Source of the DNA: UBA7446 sp965656545
GTDB lineage: Bacteria > Bacteroidota > Bacteroidia > Flavobacteriales > Flavobacteriaceae
Assembly: GCA_965656545.1 (NCBI GenBank)
Contig: CBFHKZ010000002.1
Coordinates: 124,001 to 188,000, forward strand
Direction of reading: 5' to 3'
Length of the DNA: 64,000 bases
In this document: positions 1 to 8,171 of the stretch, in pieces
How the letters are laid out: each line of letters opens with the position of its first letter
Position numbering within the stretch: position 1 is the first letter of the stretch
Position numbers and translations under genes: made by a program
Notes under the pieces: generated by a model
What the model was told of the DNA's origin: nothing
The model's input: only the letters and a program-made list of their open reading frames with translations
The model's database searches: none

Positions 1-1
1 T

Positions 2-1639
2 GGAGTTGTAACTGTTATAACAAACCCCAATCCGTCAGGCATAAATATGAGTGCATCCGTTGCTCAAATCGTTAGAAATGGTGGTGCAGCCTGGTCGGGA
101 AGTAAAATCCTACTCGCAGATAATTTAGACTTTTCGGTTAAGACGAAAATCACCATGAAAGTCTATACCAAAGCAGCTGTTGGCACTACCATAAAACTAA
201 AATTAGAAGGTACTGGTCCAGCAGTAGATGTCGATGCCGTAACTACGGTTTCGAGTGCATGGGAAACGCTAGAATGGATTTTTGCAGGCACCGAGAATAA
301 TCTGAACGAATTGGTATTCATGTTTGATTTCGGAAATGTGGGAGACGGCTCTGTTACCTCCACCTTTTATTTTGATGATGTTGAACAGGTTTCTGGACCA
401 ACAGCTCCACAACCAACTTCCTTACCCATCGATTTTGAATCTGGGGTTGTAAACACTGATTTTCTGAATTATAACGGATCTACGGCTGCTATTGTTTCAA
501 ACCCTCAGGCTGATGCCGCTAATCCCAGTGGTACAGTATGTCAGATTATAAGAGATGGCGGTAATTATTATGGCGGAAGTAAAATATTTTTAAACAGTGC
601 AATTGACTTGTCTACTGCGTGGCACATTTCCATGAAAGTCTATACCACAGCTCCGATTGGTACAAGAATTAAGTTTGAGCTTCAAAAAACAGGGGGTAGT
701 ACCAGTTTTGACAAATTGACAACAGTTTCTGGTGAATGGGAAACCATAAGTTGGAATTTTGATGGTCAAGCCAGCGATTACAACAGCATACAGCTTATGT
801 TTGATTTTGGTAATGTTGGTGATGGCACCAGTACGTCTACTTTTCTATTTGACGATGTGCAACAAGTCTCAGGGCCTGCCATAGCAGATCCTTTGCAAGC
901 AACGCTTCCAGTCGATTTTGAAAACAGTGTTGTAACTACAGATTTCACCAATTTTTTTGGCGCACAAACAACGGTCATACCAAATCCGCATATAGACACA
1001 AACAATCCCAGTGCAACTGTTGGGAAATTTATTAGAAGTGGTGGTTCAGGATATATGAGAAGCAAACTAACGTTGACGGATCATATTGCAGACATGTCAA
1101 ATGCCGGCACACTCTCCATGAAAGTATATACCGATGCGCCAGTGGGCACCACCCTAAAGTTTAAATTAGAAAGTAGCCCACCGGAACAATTTGGAAAAGA
1201 ACAGGACGCCCTAACCACAGTTTCTGGCGAATGGGCAACATATACGTGGGATCTTTCAAATGCAGATAATCCGATTTACGATGTTATAACGTTGATGCTA
1301 GGGTATGGGGGCCCTAATGATGCATCGGCTAATGCCACCTTCCTGTTTGATGATATTAAAGTAGTATCTAATTCATTGACTAATGACATTGACGAGCCTT
1401 TTAGTATAGACCACTTGAATGCTTTTCCTAATCCCATCAACGATGTGGTAACGATAAGTGCTAAAAATAATACAATCAACAGCATCACACTGTATGACCT
1501 CCTTGGGAAGGAGATTATATTACTTCAACCCAACAGTCTTGTTGCAACCGTTGACGTTTCAGCTCTAACTAACGGAATTTACATCGCAGAAATCTTAACC
1601 AGTTCTGGAAAAGGCAGTCTTAAACTCGTAAAGGAATAA
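2..1639 (+). CDS. Secreted T9SS cargo protein with three tandem repeats, 5' end cut by window
   Basis: The reading frame is open to the left edge and already encodes repeat sequence before the first ATG at 47, so the true start lies outside the window. The visible part holds three homologous modules of about 150 residues (ending near 415, and beginning near 421 and 905), each with a PxDFE opening, an NPSxTV stretch, a MKVYT strand and an FDDV closing motif. They look like beta-sandwich, carbohydrate-binding-type domains. The C-terminus (about 1395-1639) is a type A sorting domain of the type IX secretion system: an AFPNPIND start, a TLYDLLGK strand and a final KLVKE. The product is probably exported across the outer membrane and may be a polysaccharide-active enzyme or adhesin whose catalytic part is not visible. 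Confidence 0.85.
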   Translation, partial: GVVTVITNPNPSGINMSASVAQIVRNGGAAWSGSKILLADNLDFSVKTKITMKVYTKAAVGTTIKLKLEGTGPAVDVDAVTTVSSAWETLEWIFAGTENNLNELVFMFDFGNVGDGSVTSTFYFDDVEQVSGPTAPQPTSLPIDFESGVVNTDFLNYNGSTAAIVSNPQADAANPSGTVCQIIRDGGNYYGGSKIFLNSAIDLSTAWHISMKVYTTAPIGTRIKFELQKTGGSTSFDKLTTVSGEWETISWNFDGQASDYNSIQLMFDFGNVGDGTSTSTFLFDDVQQVSGPAIADPLQATLPVDFENSVVTTDFTNFFGAQTTVIPNPHIDTNNPSATVGKFIRSGGSGYMRSKLTLTDHIADMSNAGTLSMKVYTDAPVGTTLKFKLESSPPEQFGKEQDALTTVSGEWATYTWDLSNADNPIYDVITLMLGYGGPNDASANATFLFDDIKVVSNSLTNDIDEPFSIDHLNAFPNPINDVVTISAKNNTINSITLYDLLGKEIILLQPNSLVATVDVSALTNGIYIAEILTSSGKGSLKLVKE

Positions 1640-2146
1640 AAAAGGAATTAGCACCTATTTTTAGATATAACTAATGGTTTAATTACCTTTTCGTCGAGAG
1701 TTTAGGAGTTGCATGCTTCGCTTTTGTGGGATCTCCCTGTATCTTGGTGTTTTTACCTGCCTTTCTTGTTGCTAGTAGTAAATATTTTTTGTTAACTTAG
1801 CATTGAACAACATGCCTCGCCTATGGCGGGAACCCCCAAGTCTGTTCTTCTTTATGGGCCTGCAACACCCCTTTTTTAGGATTTTCTTGGGTATTTAATA
1901 GCACCGCGTGCCGTTATGCTTGTTTATGCGATCTTAAAATTAAATATGCTGTATATCAGCGTGTTAAATCGAATGAAGATAAAAGAAATAAAAGTATGAT
2001 CCTTGAGTTTGACTCTAGTGAGCACTGCCGAACTGAAGATAGGTATGCGGACATATACAAGTTGGCGTTCATTGTAGGAGACCCAAGAAACATTGCCGGA
2101 ATTATGAATATTTATGTTATTTATAAGTCCATATATTGGAATTAAA
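1640..2146. other. Gene-free spacer
   Basis: About 500 bp without a convincing gene. It contains the first copy of a 68-bp repeat with a hairpin (separate entry). The rest is AT-rich and I see no tRNA, no long ORF and no clear promoter with the TAnnTTTG box. The stretch may be the remains of older insertions, since a truncated KilA-N gene follows it. Confidence 0.5.
1785..1853. repeat. 68-bp imperfect intergenic repeat, copy 1
   Basis: Shares a T-run, GTTAACTTAGC, TTGAACAA, ATGCCTCGC, TATGGCGGGAA and TCTGTTCTT with the second copy at 4630-4695. The centre (about 1814-1830) folds as a CTCGCC/GGCGGG stem with a TAT loop. In the other copy one stem C is T, which still pairs with G, so the hairpin is kept. 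Function unknown; possibly a small non-autonomous repeat or recombination site. Confidence 0.6.
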
Positions 2147-2713
2147 ATGAGTAAAACTAAATTGAATGTAAACGAATTAGAAATTGTTCTTTATAAACAA
2201 AATGAGGAAGAATATATCTCGTTAACAGACATGGCAAAATTTCGGGACTCTGAGAGAACAAATTACATCATCCAAAACTGGATGAGAACAAGAAGTACGA
2301 TTGAATTTCTTGGACTTTGGGAAAAATTACGTAACCCGAATTTTAAAAGCATCGAATTCGATGCCTTTAGAAATGAGTCTGGTTTGAATAGTTTTACCCT
2401 CACCCCAAAAAGGTGGATTGAATCAACAAATGCCATTGGGATAATTTCAAAATCCGGCAGGTATGGTGGAACATATGCACATAAAGACATTGCATTTGAA
2501 TTTGCATCATGGATTAGTCCGACATTCAAACTATACCTGATCACAGAATATCAACGACTAAAAGAAGTTGAAACCAATCAATACAATCTTGAATGGAACG
2601 TTAAAAGGATTTTAAGTAAAAACTATTACCAACAAAGTATAACTGCAATTACGGCGGATTCGACTATGCTTCGACAAACTCAGCACAGGCTAGAATCCAC
2701 TCGAAATTACTAA
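2147..2713 (+). pseudogene. KilA-N domain protein, C-terminally truncated
   Basis: Encodes about 188 residues. From residue 1 to about 150 it matches the KilA-N fold found in phage and mobile-element proteins: YISLTDMAKF near residue 28, then NYIIQNWMR, a GRYGGTYAH segment and IAFEFASWISPTFK followed by EYQRLK. As I recall the family, bacterial members continue for roughly 80-100 more residues after the WNVKRILSK motif. Here the frame runs instead into a low-complexity, repeat-like tail and stops. The first ATG of the frame (2114) is possible, but the ATG at 2147 fits the domain better. KilA-N is thought to bind DNA; the truncation suggests a decayed gene or a fusion to a spacer repeat. Confidence 0.7.
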
Positions 2714-2780
2714 AGTCCGTGTTAAATTGAAAATTAATGCATATAAACCCGTAACTGACGGATATACGAGACCGTTAGAT
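2637..2780 (+). repeat. attC-like spacer element, candidate 1
   Basis: A 144-bp segment overlapping the KilA-N tail. It opens with GTATAAC and closes with GTTAGAT (2774-2780), which fits the GTTRRRY cleavage-box pattern of integron attC sites; the left box is one base off RYYYAAC. Inside lies an inverted repeat GGATTC (2656-2661) / GAATCC (2693-2698) with a nested TGCT/AGCA stem. A TraB/GumN gene follows immediately. No integrase gene is visible, so this is a tentative call. Confidence 0.3.
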
Positions 2781-2785
2781 AACAT

Positions 2786-3511
2786 ATGAAAAAAAACCTA
2801 CTTCTAATTTCAATTATTTTAACACTTTCATCCTGTTTTCAAAAAGAGATAAAGAGTTTTGACAAAGGAAATTTTTGGAAAATCACATCTAAAAATGAAA
2901 AGGTATCTTACCTTTTTGGTACTATACATTTATATCCAAAAAATGAAATAGATTTTCCTGAAAGAATAGTTGTAAATCTTAAAGAATGTGACCAACTGGT
3001 CCTTGAAAGAGATTTCACTAATAAATTAGAAGAACAAAAGCTTATGAATTTTAAAATTCCAGACTTTATTAAAGAAACCTACAAAGTAATAATGTCTGAA
3101 TATGGAAATGAACTTGTTGTAATGGAAAATCAACTAATTAATATAGCTCAAAAAAATGAAATTCAAATAACAGGACTAGAATCTACAGATGAAATTTTAG
3201 AAGTAATGAAGAAACTAAATGAGATTAAATTACCTGAAAGTGAATTTCAATATGACAGCATACTTAAAGTTTATAAACAAACTTTAAAAATGTATAAGCA
3301 TCATGAAATTCGAGCTTTTAAAGATACTTCACCAGTTCAAATAGCTGATTTAGCTATTAACCAACGAAATAAAAACTGGATTGATAACATAATAAATAAC
3401 ATAGAAAATAAATCAACATTTATTGCAGTCGGGATGGGGCATTTAGGAGGAAAAGGTGGACTTCTGCACCTGTTAAACGAAAAAGGATATAAATTAAAAA
3501 GAATGGAATAA
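2786..3511 (+). CDS. TraB/GumN family lipoprotein
   Basis: Encodes 241 residues. The N-terminus is a lipoprotein signal with a lipobox ending LSSC (Cys17), so the protein is probably anchored in the cell envelope. The mature part follows the TraB/GumN pattern: WKITS and YLFGTIHLY near residues 32-50, a central helical stretch, a GLEST motif, and the C-terminal FIAVGMGHLGGKGGL segment. Family members are proposed metal-dependent proteases or polysaccharide-related proteins; the substrate is not known. The gene is visibly richer in A/T than the housekeeping genes of the window and lies between two attC-like spacers, which suggests it arrived as a cassette. Confidence 0.85.
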   Translation: MKKNLLLISIILTLSSCFQKEIKSFDKGNFWKITSKNEKVSYLFGTIHLYPKNEIDFPERIVVNLKECDQLVLERDFTNKLEEQKLMNFKIPDFIKETYKVIMSEYGNELVVMENQLINIAQKNEIQITGLESTDEILEVMKKLNEIKLPESEFQYDSILKVYKQTLKMYKHHEIRAFKDTSPVQIADLAINQRNKNWIDNIINNIENKSTFIAVGMGHLGGKGGLLHLLNEKGYKLKRME

Positions 3512-3521
3512 AAAATACGTT

Positions 3522-3581
3522 GCCTAACAAAACCTATAAAACATACCCTAGTGTATACGCACCATACATGGAACGTTGGCA
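3522..3581 (+). repeat. attC-like spacer element, candidate 2
   Basis: Starts 11 bp after the TraB stop. The outer boxes are GCCTAAC (3522-3528) and GTTGGCA (3575-3581). The arms extend outward as AAAAT..TGCC.AAC against GTTGGCA..ATTTT with small bulges, the asymmetric inverted-repeat layout of an attC site about 60 bp long. The right box departs from GTTRRRY in two positions. Together with the element at 2637-2780 it would delimit an 800-bp cassette carrying the TraB gene. Confidence 0.35.
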
Positions 3582-3632
3582 AACATTTTGAAAAACACGT
3601 AAAATATCCTAGGTGATAACTTATTCTAACTT

Positions 3633-4535
3633 ATGAGTAAAACACTAATAGCGACAATTTTTATACTTTTCATAAGCGTTGGATTTAGCCAAAACGGAAG
3701 GCTATTGTCGAAAAAATTAGTGGATATCACCAAGTTGCCTATATGGGAAAGGATTTCACAAAATAATAAATTGCATGCTGATTTCGAGCACTTGACAAAA
3801 TTGGACTTTTACAATATTACTTACCAAAGTGATGGTTTAAAAGTTCACGGAATAGTTACCGAACCCAAAGCGAAAGGCAAATACCCAGTTGTGATTTTTA
3901 ACCGTGGCGGTAATAGAGATTTTGGAAGATTGACAATAGCTACAATGATAATGTATACTTCCAAGTTAGCTGAACAAGGCTATGTGATAGCTGGCAGTAA
4001 CTATCGAATCAAAGATGAATTTGGCGGGTCAGAAATAAATGATGTTCTTAATTTAATGGAAACTGTAAAAGCGCTTGACAAAGCTAATCCAAAGTGCATA
4101 GGAATGTTTGGTTGGTCTAGAGGTGGAATGATGACTTACTTGGCGCTTCAAAAATCTAATAAAATAAAAACCGCAGTTGTTGGAAATGCACCGACAGATT
4201 TATTTAGAACAATAGCAGCGCGCCCTGAGATAGAAACAAAAGTAATTGCTGAGTGCGTTCCAAACTACTGGAAAAACAAAGAATTAGAATTGAAAAAACG
4301 TTCGGCTATTTATTGGACAGATGCGTTAGACAAAAACAGTAGTCTTTTAATTTTATGCGGAACAAATGATAAAAAAGTTAATCCAGAACAGGCTGATAAA
4401 ATAGCAATAAAGCTTTCTGAAATAGATTATGATTTTGAATTAAAAAAATACAAGACAGATCACTTTTTTACTGATTACCGTCATGAATTAAATCAAGAGA
4501 TAATAAAATGGTTTGATGAGCGACTTAAATTTTAG
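3633..4535 (+). CDS. Secreted alpha/beta hydrolase, prolyl oligopeptidase-like
   Basis: Encodes 300 residues with a cleavable signal peptide (about residues 1-19, ending GFSQ). The rest is an alpha/beta hydrolase of the dienelactone hydrolase/S9 peptidase type: VHGIVTEPK and YPVVIFNRGG (oxyanion-hole strand), the nucleophile elbow GWSRGG (Ser about 165), the acidic loop ILCGTNDKKV and the catalytic His in KTDHFF near residue 276. The triad appears complete, so an active periplasmic or outer-surface esterase or peptidase is likely; the substrate cannot be read from the sequence. It stands alone, with long spacers on both sides. Confidence 0.85.
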   Translation: MSKTLIATIFILFISVGFSQNGRLLSKKLVDITKLPIWERISQNNKLHADFEHLTKLDFYNITYQSDGLKVHGIVTEPKAKGKYPVVIFNRGGNRDFGRLTIATMIMYTSKLAEQGYVIAGSNYRIKDEFGGSEINDVLNLMETVKALDKANPKCIGMFGWSRGGMMTYLALQKSNKIKTAVVGNAPTDLFRTIAARPEIETKVIAECVPNYWKNKELELKKRSAIYWTDALDKNSSLLILCGTNDKKVNPEQADKIAIKLSEIDYDFELKKYKTDHFFTDYRHELNQEIIKWFDERLKF

Positions 4536-4828
4536 ACTTGCCTCTAAAAGAATTAGTACTCACAGGTGCAGTTGCAAGCAGACCTACCTTTTACCAAGAC
4601 CTTAACACTTCCTAAACCCACCATTTCTCTTTTTTTGTTAACTTAGCCTTGAACAAATGCCTCGCTTATGGCGGGAATCCCAAATCTGTTCTTTTTACCG
4701 AACTATTTAATTGCCTTTTGGTTGTTTTCGCTAACAATTGTTAGTACCGCAGTTTTGTTTTTTAAGTCTTTTTTGGGATTTCAGTCGTGCCTTTGGTGGG
4801 CGTTTGAAAAAACAATAATTGTAAACAC
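4536..4828. other. Gene-free spacer with repeat copy 2
   Basis: About 290 bp without an ORF of note. It contains the second copy of the 68-bp repeat. Near 4732-4742 there is a short perfect inverted repeat AACAATTGTT. No tRNA or recognisable riboswitch is visible. The promoter of the downstream gene array should lie at its right end, but no good TAnnTTTG box is seen. Confidence 0.45.
4630..4695. repeat. 68-bp imperfect intergenic repeat, copy 2
   Basis: Aligns with 1785-1853 with a few substitutions and three single-base gaps. The hairpin CTCGCT-TAT-GGCGGG near 4661-4675 keeps pairing through G-T wobble. It lies between the alpha/beta hydrolase and the rhodanese-like gene. Both copies have the same orientation. 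Confidence 0.6.
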
Positions 4829-5428
4829 ATGAAAATAATTGCAACAACAGCTGTTTGTCTTATCGCAATCGGTGCGTTTTCTCAAGATCTATTAATTGTA
4901 AATGGAATGTATGCTGCAAATGGCTATCCCAAATCATTAGCGAGTTATGACGACTTTAAAAATCTAGTAGCCGAAGTGGAAACTTTCAGAGAAGAGCGTC
5001 TTATTGATTTAGATGCGTTTCTGAACATGCGTGAAGAGGAAAACGTGATTGTTTTGGATACCCGTTCAACCTTTCGTTACAACAGAAAACACCTTAAAGG
5101 CGCAATTCATTTAAGTTTTCCAGATTTCACACAACAAGCGCTTAGGGAATTAATCCCCGATACAGCTACCAAAATCTTAATTTATTGCAACAATAATTTT
5201 AAAGGAGACCAGATCGACTTTGCTTCTAAAATGTTGGTTCCAGAAAAAAGAGAAAATACAGAAACCCAAATATTGTCTAACCGGAAACCCATTATGCTTG
5301 CTTTAAATATTCCAACGTTTATTAACCTATATGGATATGGGTATAGGAATATATATGAGTTGGATGAGTTAGTACATATAAATGACCCAAGAATTGAATT
5401 TGAAGGCACAGAAGTTACCCTTCAGTGA
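4829..5428 (+). CDS. Secreted rhodanese-like domain protein
   Basis: Encodes 199 residues with a signal peptide (about 1-18, ending GAFSQ). A rhodanese fold covers roughly residues 55-150: LIDLDAFLNMRE, the strand VIVLDTRS, the KHLKGAIHLSF motif, and the strand ILIYCNNNFKGD with the candidate catalytic Cys near residue 118. The loop after the Cys does not match sulfurtransferase or phosphatase consensus loops, so the activity is open; the domain could bind or transfer sulfane sulfur in the periplasm. It is the first gene of a + strand array of small envelope genes reaching 10432. Confidence 0.75.
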   Translation: MKIIATTAVCLIAIGAFSQDLLIVNGMYAANGYPKSLASYDDFKNLVAEVETFREERLIDLDAFLNMREEENVIVLDTRSTFRYNRKHLKGAIHLSFPDFTQQALRELIPDTATKILIYCNNNFKGDQIDFASKMLVPEKRENTETQILSNRKPIMLALNIPTFINLYGYGYRNIYELDELVHINDPRIEFEGTEVTLQ

Positions 5429-5463
5429 GGCGCTAAACGCTTCTCAACAGCTACAACAACCCA

Positions 5464-6141
5464 ATGAAAAAAACAATCCTAACGCTTATAACAATTGGAA
5501 TCGTAGCCTTCCTCGCCTATTGGGGGGCTGAAATGTTTCTGTTCAACAACAATGTAAAAAATGACGTTGTACGACCCGAAAACGTTACGGTTCAAAAAAG
5601 CCTGCAAGAAGGCGATATCATTTTCCAGACTTCGAAGTCGCGTCAGAGTATGGCCATACAACTAGCCACAAATTCCAAATACAGCCATATGGGAATTATC
5701 TACGAAAATGACGGTGCATTTTTTGTTTATGAAGCTGTTCAGCCCGTAAAATTGACACCGCTCAAAGCATGGATAAATCGAGGTGAAAATGGACATTATG
5801 TAGTGAAGCGACTTAAAAACGCCGACCGAGTTTTGAATGACTCGACTTTGACTAAGATGAAGCAGATTGGTGAGCAATTCAACGGGAAAGCCTACGATAT
5901 TTATTTTGAGTGGTCAGACGATAAAATCTACTGCTCGGAACTTGTTTGGAAAATGTACAAGCAATCAGTAGGTATAGAAATAGGTCAACTTGAACAGCTT
6001 TCGGACTTTGACTTGACAAAAGAAATTGTTCAATCCAAAATAAAAGAAAGATATGGCGACAATATTCCAATGGACGAGAAAGTAATCTCGCCAGCAGCCA
6101 TGTTTAACTCAGACAAATTGATAACAATAGAAGTAAAATAA
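5464..6141 (+). CDS. YiiX/YebB-like NlpC/P60-type cysteine hydrolase
   Basis: Encodes 225 residues with an N-terminal membrane segment (about 5-25) that may be an uncleaved anchor. The remainder matches the permuted NlpC/P60 (YiiX/YebB-like) family: LQEGDIIFQTS at the domain start, the conserved His in YSHMGIIY near residue 76, and the conserved Cys in IYCSELVWK near residue 159. Family members are lipid- or peptide-linked cysteine hydrolases; exact substrates are mostly unknown. It begins 35 bp after the rhodanese-like gene and precedes several lipoproteins, so it is probably cotranscribed and envelope-located. Confidence 0.8.
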   Translation: MKKTILTLITIGIVAFLAYWGAEMFLFNNNVKNDVVRPENVTVQKSLQEGDIIFQTSKSRQSMAIQLATNSKYSHMGIIYENDGAFFVYEAVQPVKLTPLKAWINRGENGHYVVKRLKNADRVLNDSTLTKMKQIGEQFNGKAYDIYFEWSDDKIYCSELVWKMYKQSVGIEIGQLEQLSDFDLTKEIVQSKIKERYGDNIPMDEKVISPAAMFNSDKLITIEVK

Positions 6142-6158
6142 AGAACAACATCTACCTA

Positions 6159-6629
6159 ATGACCATAATAAAACGTACATACATACAACACCTACTTGTC
6201 TTATTCTTTTTTATTCCCTTACTATCAATAGCGCAAAATAAATTTATTGGGACTTGGGAAATTGTTTCAACAACGAAACAAGGGGTGATTCGAGAAAATA
6301 TGAATCGTTATTTAAAATTTTTTAAAGATGGTTCCTTAAAGGGAGGTGATTTAGAACGAGTGGTTTCGGAAACAATATATCCGGAAGGCGAGACGCCTGG
6401 CATAAACAATGCTGTACTGCCAGAGAAAATTATCTTAGGAAAAAAGCGGATACTAAAAGCGCCCAATTATAACGGGACATGGGACTACAACAAAAAAAAC
6501 AAAACCGTCAAAATACTATTTGATAGAGGTGAGAAGGATGGTGACTTTTTTCAAATTTCAAAATTGACAAGAAGAAAACTCGTGTTAAAGCAAGAGGGGC
6601 TTATCGTCCACTTAAAGAAAATGGAATGA
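6159..6629 (+). CDS. Secreted lipocalin-like hypothetical protein
   Basis: Encodes 156 residues with a hydrophobic signal (about 8-26, ending SIAQ). The mature part begins FIGTWEIVSTTK and alternates short beta strands through GTWDYNKKNKTVKILF to the end, the pattern of lipocalin-like small beta-barrels common in Bacteroidota. No catalytic residues can be pointed out. It overlaps the next gene by 4 bp (ATGA), indicating translational coupling. Confidence 0.55.
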   Translation: MTIIKRTYIQHLLVLFFFIPLLSIAQNKFIGTWEIVSTTKQGVIRENMNRYLKFFKDGSLKGGDLERVVSETIYPEGETPGINNAVLPEKIILGKKRILKAPNYNGTWDYNKKNKTVKILFDRGEKDGDFFQISKLTRRKLVLKQEGLIVHLKKME

Positions 6630-7363
6630 ATTGGAGCACGCCTAAAATAATCCTTATAGCAGTAGTGTTAACAGCAACAAGTTGTTTTAACAAAAGCAAG
6701 CCTGCTGCTTCAGACACAAAAGAGACGGTACAAGCCCCTGAACCTACAGAAATACCTACTACCAAAGAAGTTCTATTGGCACCCTTTGAAGCCATAAAAA
6801 AAGAAAAACCGATAGACACTCTTTATGTCTATGAAAAAGACGGGAATATTAGAACCCAAATCTTGATATATCCAACAAAAAAATTAAAGATTACGTATTG
6901 TAATAGTCGTTGCTGGGGTGGCGATCCAAAAGAGATAGACCACATGGAAATGGAATACCTTAACAAGCACAAGCAAATTGAAAAAACCGTTAAACTCAAT
7001 TACTTTAATAATGCCCTTACCTCGATATATGAAAGTGAGCCTCTTGATACTATTTTTAAAAACTACACCTATTCTTCATTAGACAGCGCATTGGCTGGCT
7101 ACTATAAATACAATGCCAAAGGTCTTGTTTTATACCAATTTTACATGTACAACAGCATAGCAGATGAAGAAATATACACCCATACGGAGGACAATAAAAT
7201 CATTAAAGATATTCGAAAGTATTACCCCTATGTAAAAATAACCCAAGAAATTTGTGAACCCACCCAAGGCTGGGGAATGAAATGCCCAAGCGATCCAGCG
7301 TATGGTGACTCAAAGCTTATCGAGGCACTTGCCATTTTCAGAGGAATGTTAGGCGAACAATAG
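6626..7363 (+). CDS. Hypothetical lipoprotein
   Basis: Encodes 245 residues. The signal has a lipobox TATSC (Cys20), followed by a Lys/Pro/Ala/Thr-rich linker, then a soluble domain rich in Tyr and charged residues with the pair CNSRCWGG near residues 92-99 and a late cysteine pair (CEP and MKCPSD). I do not recognise the family. The strand-turn repeats such as YYKYNAKGLVLYQFYMY resemble YD/MORN-like beta structures, but this is only an impression. It is coupled to its upstream neighbour and followed after 4 bp by the next gene. Confidence 0.6.
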   Translation: MNWSTPKIILIAVVLTATSCFNKSKPAASDTKETVQAPEPTEIPTTKEVLLAPFEAIKKEKPIDTLYVYEKDGNIRTQILIYPTKKLKITYCNSRCWGGDPKEIDHMEMEYLNKHKQIEKTVKLNYFNNALTSIYESEPLDTIFKNYTYSSLDSALAGYYKYNAKGLVLYQFYMYNSIADEEIYTHTEDNKIIKDIRKYYPYVKITQEICEPTQGWGMKCPSDPAYGDSKLIEALAIFRGMLGEQ

Positions 7364-7367
7364 TCAA

Positions 7368-7721
7368 ATGGAAATCCATAAATCACATATAGCCCAATCC
7401 AAAAAGTGCTTCTTAACACGTCTTTTGACTCCCTTTATATTCTTGCTTGTTTTGGGTTGTTTTGATTTTAATAAGGGGATTGAAATTGTCAATCCTGATG
7501 AGGTGGTTATTTATGGTCCTAACCATTACCAAAACACACGTTATCTAGGAACCGATCAAGAATACCACTACCTGCGATGGCGCGTAGGGAAGCGTTATGG
7601 GGATTGGAAAATTGAAAAATCTAAGCTTAATATTGAAAGCACAAGCCCATATAATGAAGAAAATATTGGACTCATGCTTAATGAATTAAGATGGCAAGAA
7701 TGGCTTTCGTATTCTCCATAA
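7368..7721 (+). CDS. Small hypothetical lipoprotein
   Basis: Encodes 117 residues. A hydrophobic segment at about 18-31 ends LVLGC, a plausible lipobox, although the 17-residue stretch before it is long and could mean that translation starts later. The mature part is Tyr- and Trp-rich (YHYLRWRVGKRYGDW) and has no family signature I recognise. It belongs to the same closely spaced array as its neighbours. Confidence 0.5.
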   Translation: MEIHKSHIAQSKKCFLTRLLTPFIFLLVLGCFDFNKGIEIVNPDEVVIYGPNHYQNTRYLGTDQEYHYLRWRVGKRYGDWKIEKSKLNIESTSPYNEENIGLMLNELRWQEWLSYSP

Positions 7722-7755
7722 ATTTAAATTAACACATATCCAAAAACTCCAAATC

Positions 7756-8154
7756 ATGAAAAAAAAACCTGTAATAAGTTCAGACCTAACAGACGATCCC
7801 AATGCACCAAAATTATTTGACGCTAGGGCTATTTTAATTTACGGCACCCTCTTTTCCGTTTTTGCTGGAAGTATTTTAATGGCATTAAATTTCTTTCGAT
7901 TGGACAAGAGCAAAGAAGCTTGGACAACCCTATTGTTGGGATTCGGCTATTCAGCACTTCAAATCTTAGTGCTTCAAGAACTAGGTATCCCAGGAATAGT
8001 TGTTGTTGTGAGCTATCTGGGTATGTATTTACTTACCGTTGGTTTTTGGAACACGAATAAACCCATGGGATTAAAACACCAAAAAAGAAACATTTGGCCA
8101 GCTGTAATTATTGCCCTAGCTGCTGTTGTGTTTCTTGTTGCTTTGCTTTTTTAA
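7756..8154 (+). CDS. Small integral membrane protein
   Basis: Encodes 132 residues with four predicted membrane segments (about 27-47, 58-72, 76-96 and 111-131) separated by very short loops. The N-terminal 25 residues are hydrophilic and probably cytoplasmic. No conserved charged or cysteine motif points to transport or enzymatic activity. The start ATG at 7756 is followed by a Lys-rich beginning typical of membrane proteins. Function unknown. Confidence 0.55.
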   Translation: MKKKPVISSDLTDDPNAPKLFDARAILIYGTLFSVFAGSILMALNFFRLDKSKEAWTTLLLGFGYSALQILVLQELGIPGIVVVVSYLGMYLLTVGFWNTNKPMGLKHQKRNIWPAVIIALAAVVFLVALLF

Positions 8155-8171
8155 AACGATTAGCATACCAA

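Noticed and set aside
8094..8171. Upstream extension of the lipoprotein gene with a run of cysteines
   Set aside because: It overlaps the preceding membrane protein gene, and the lipoprotein signal begins clearly at 8172.
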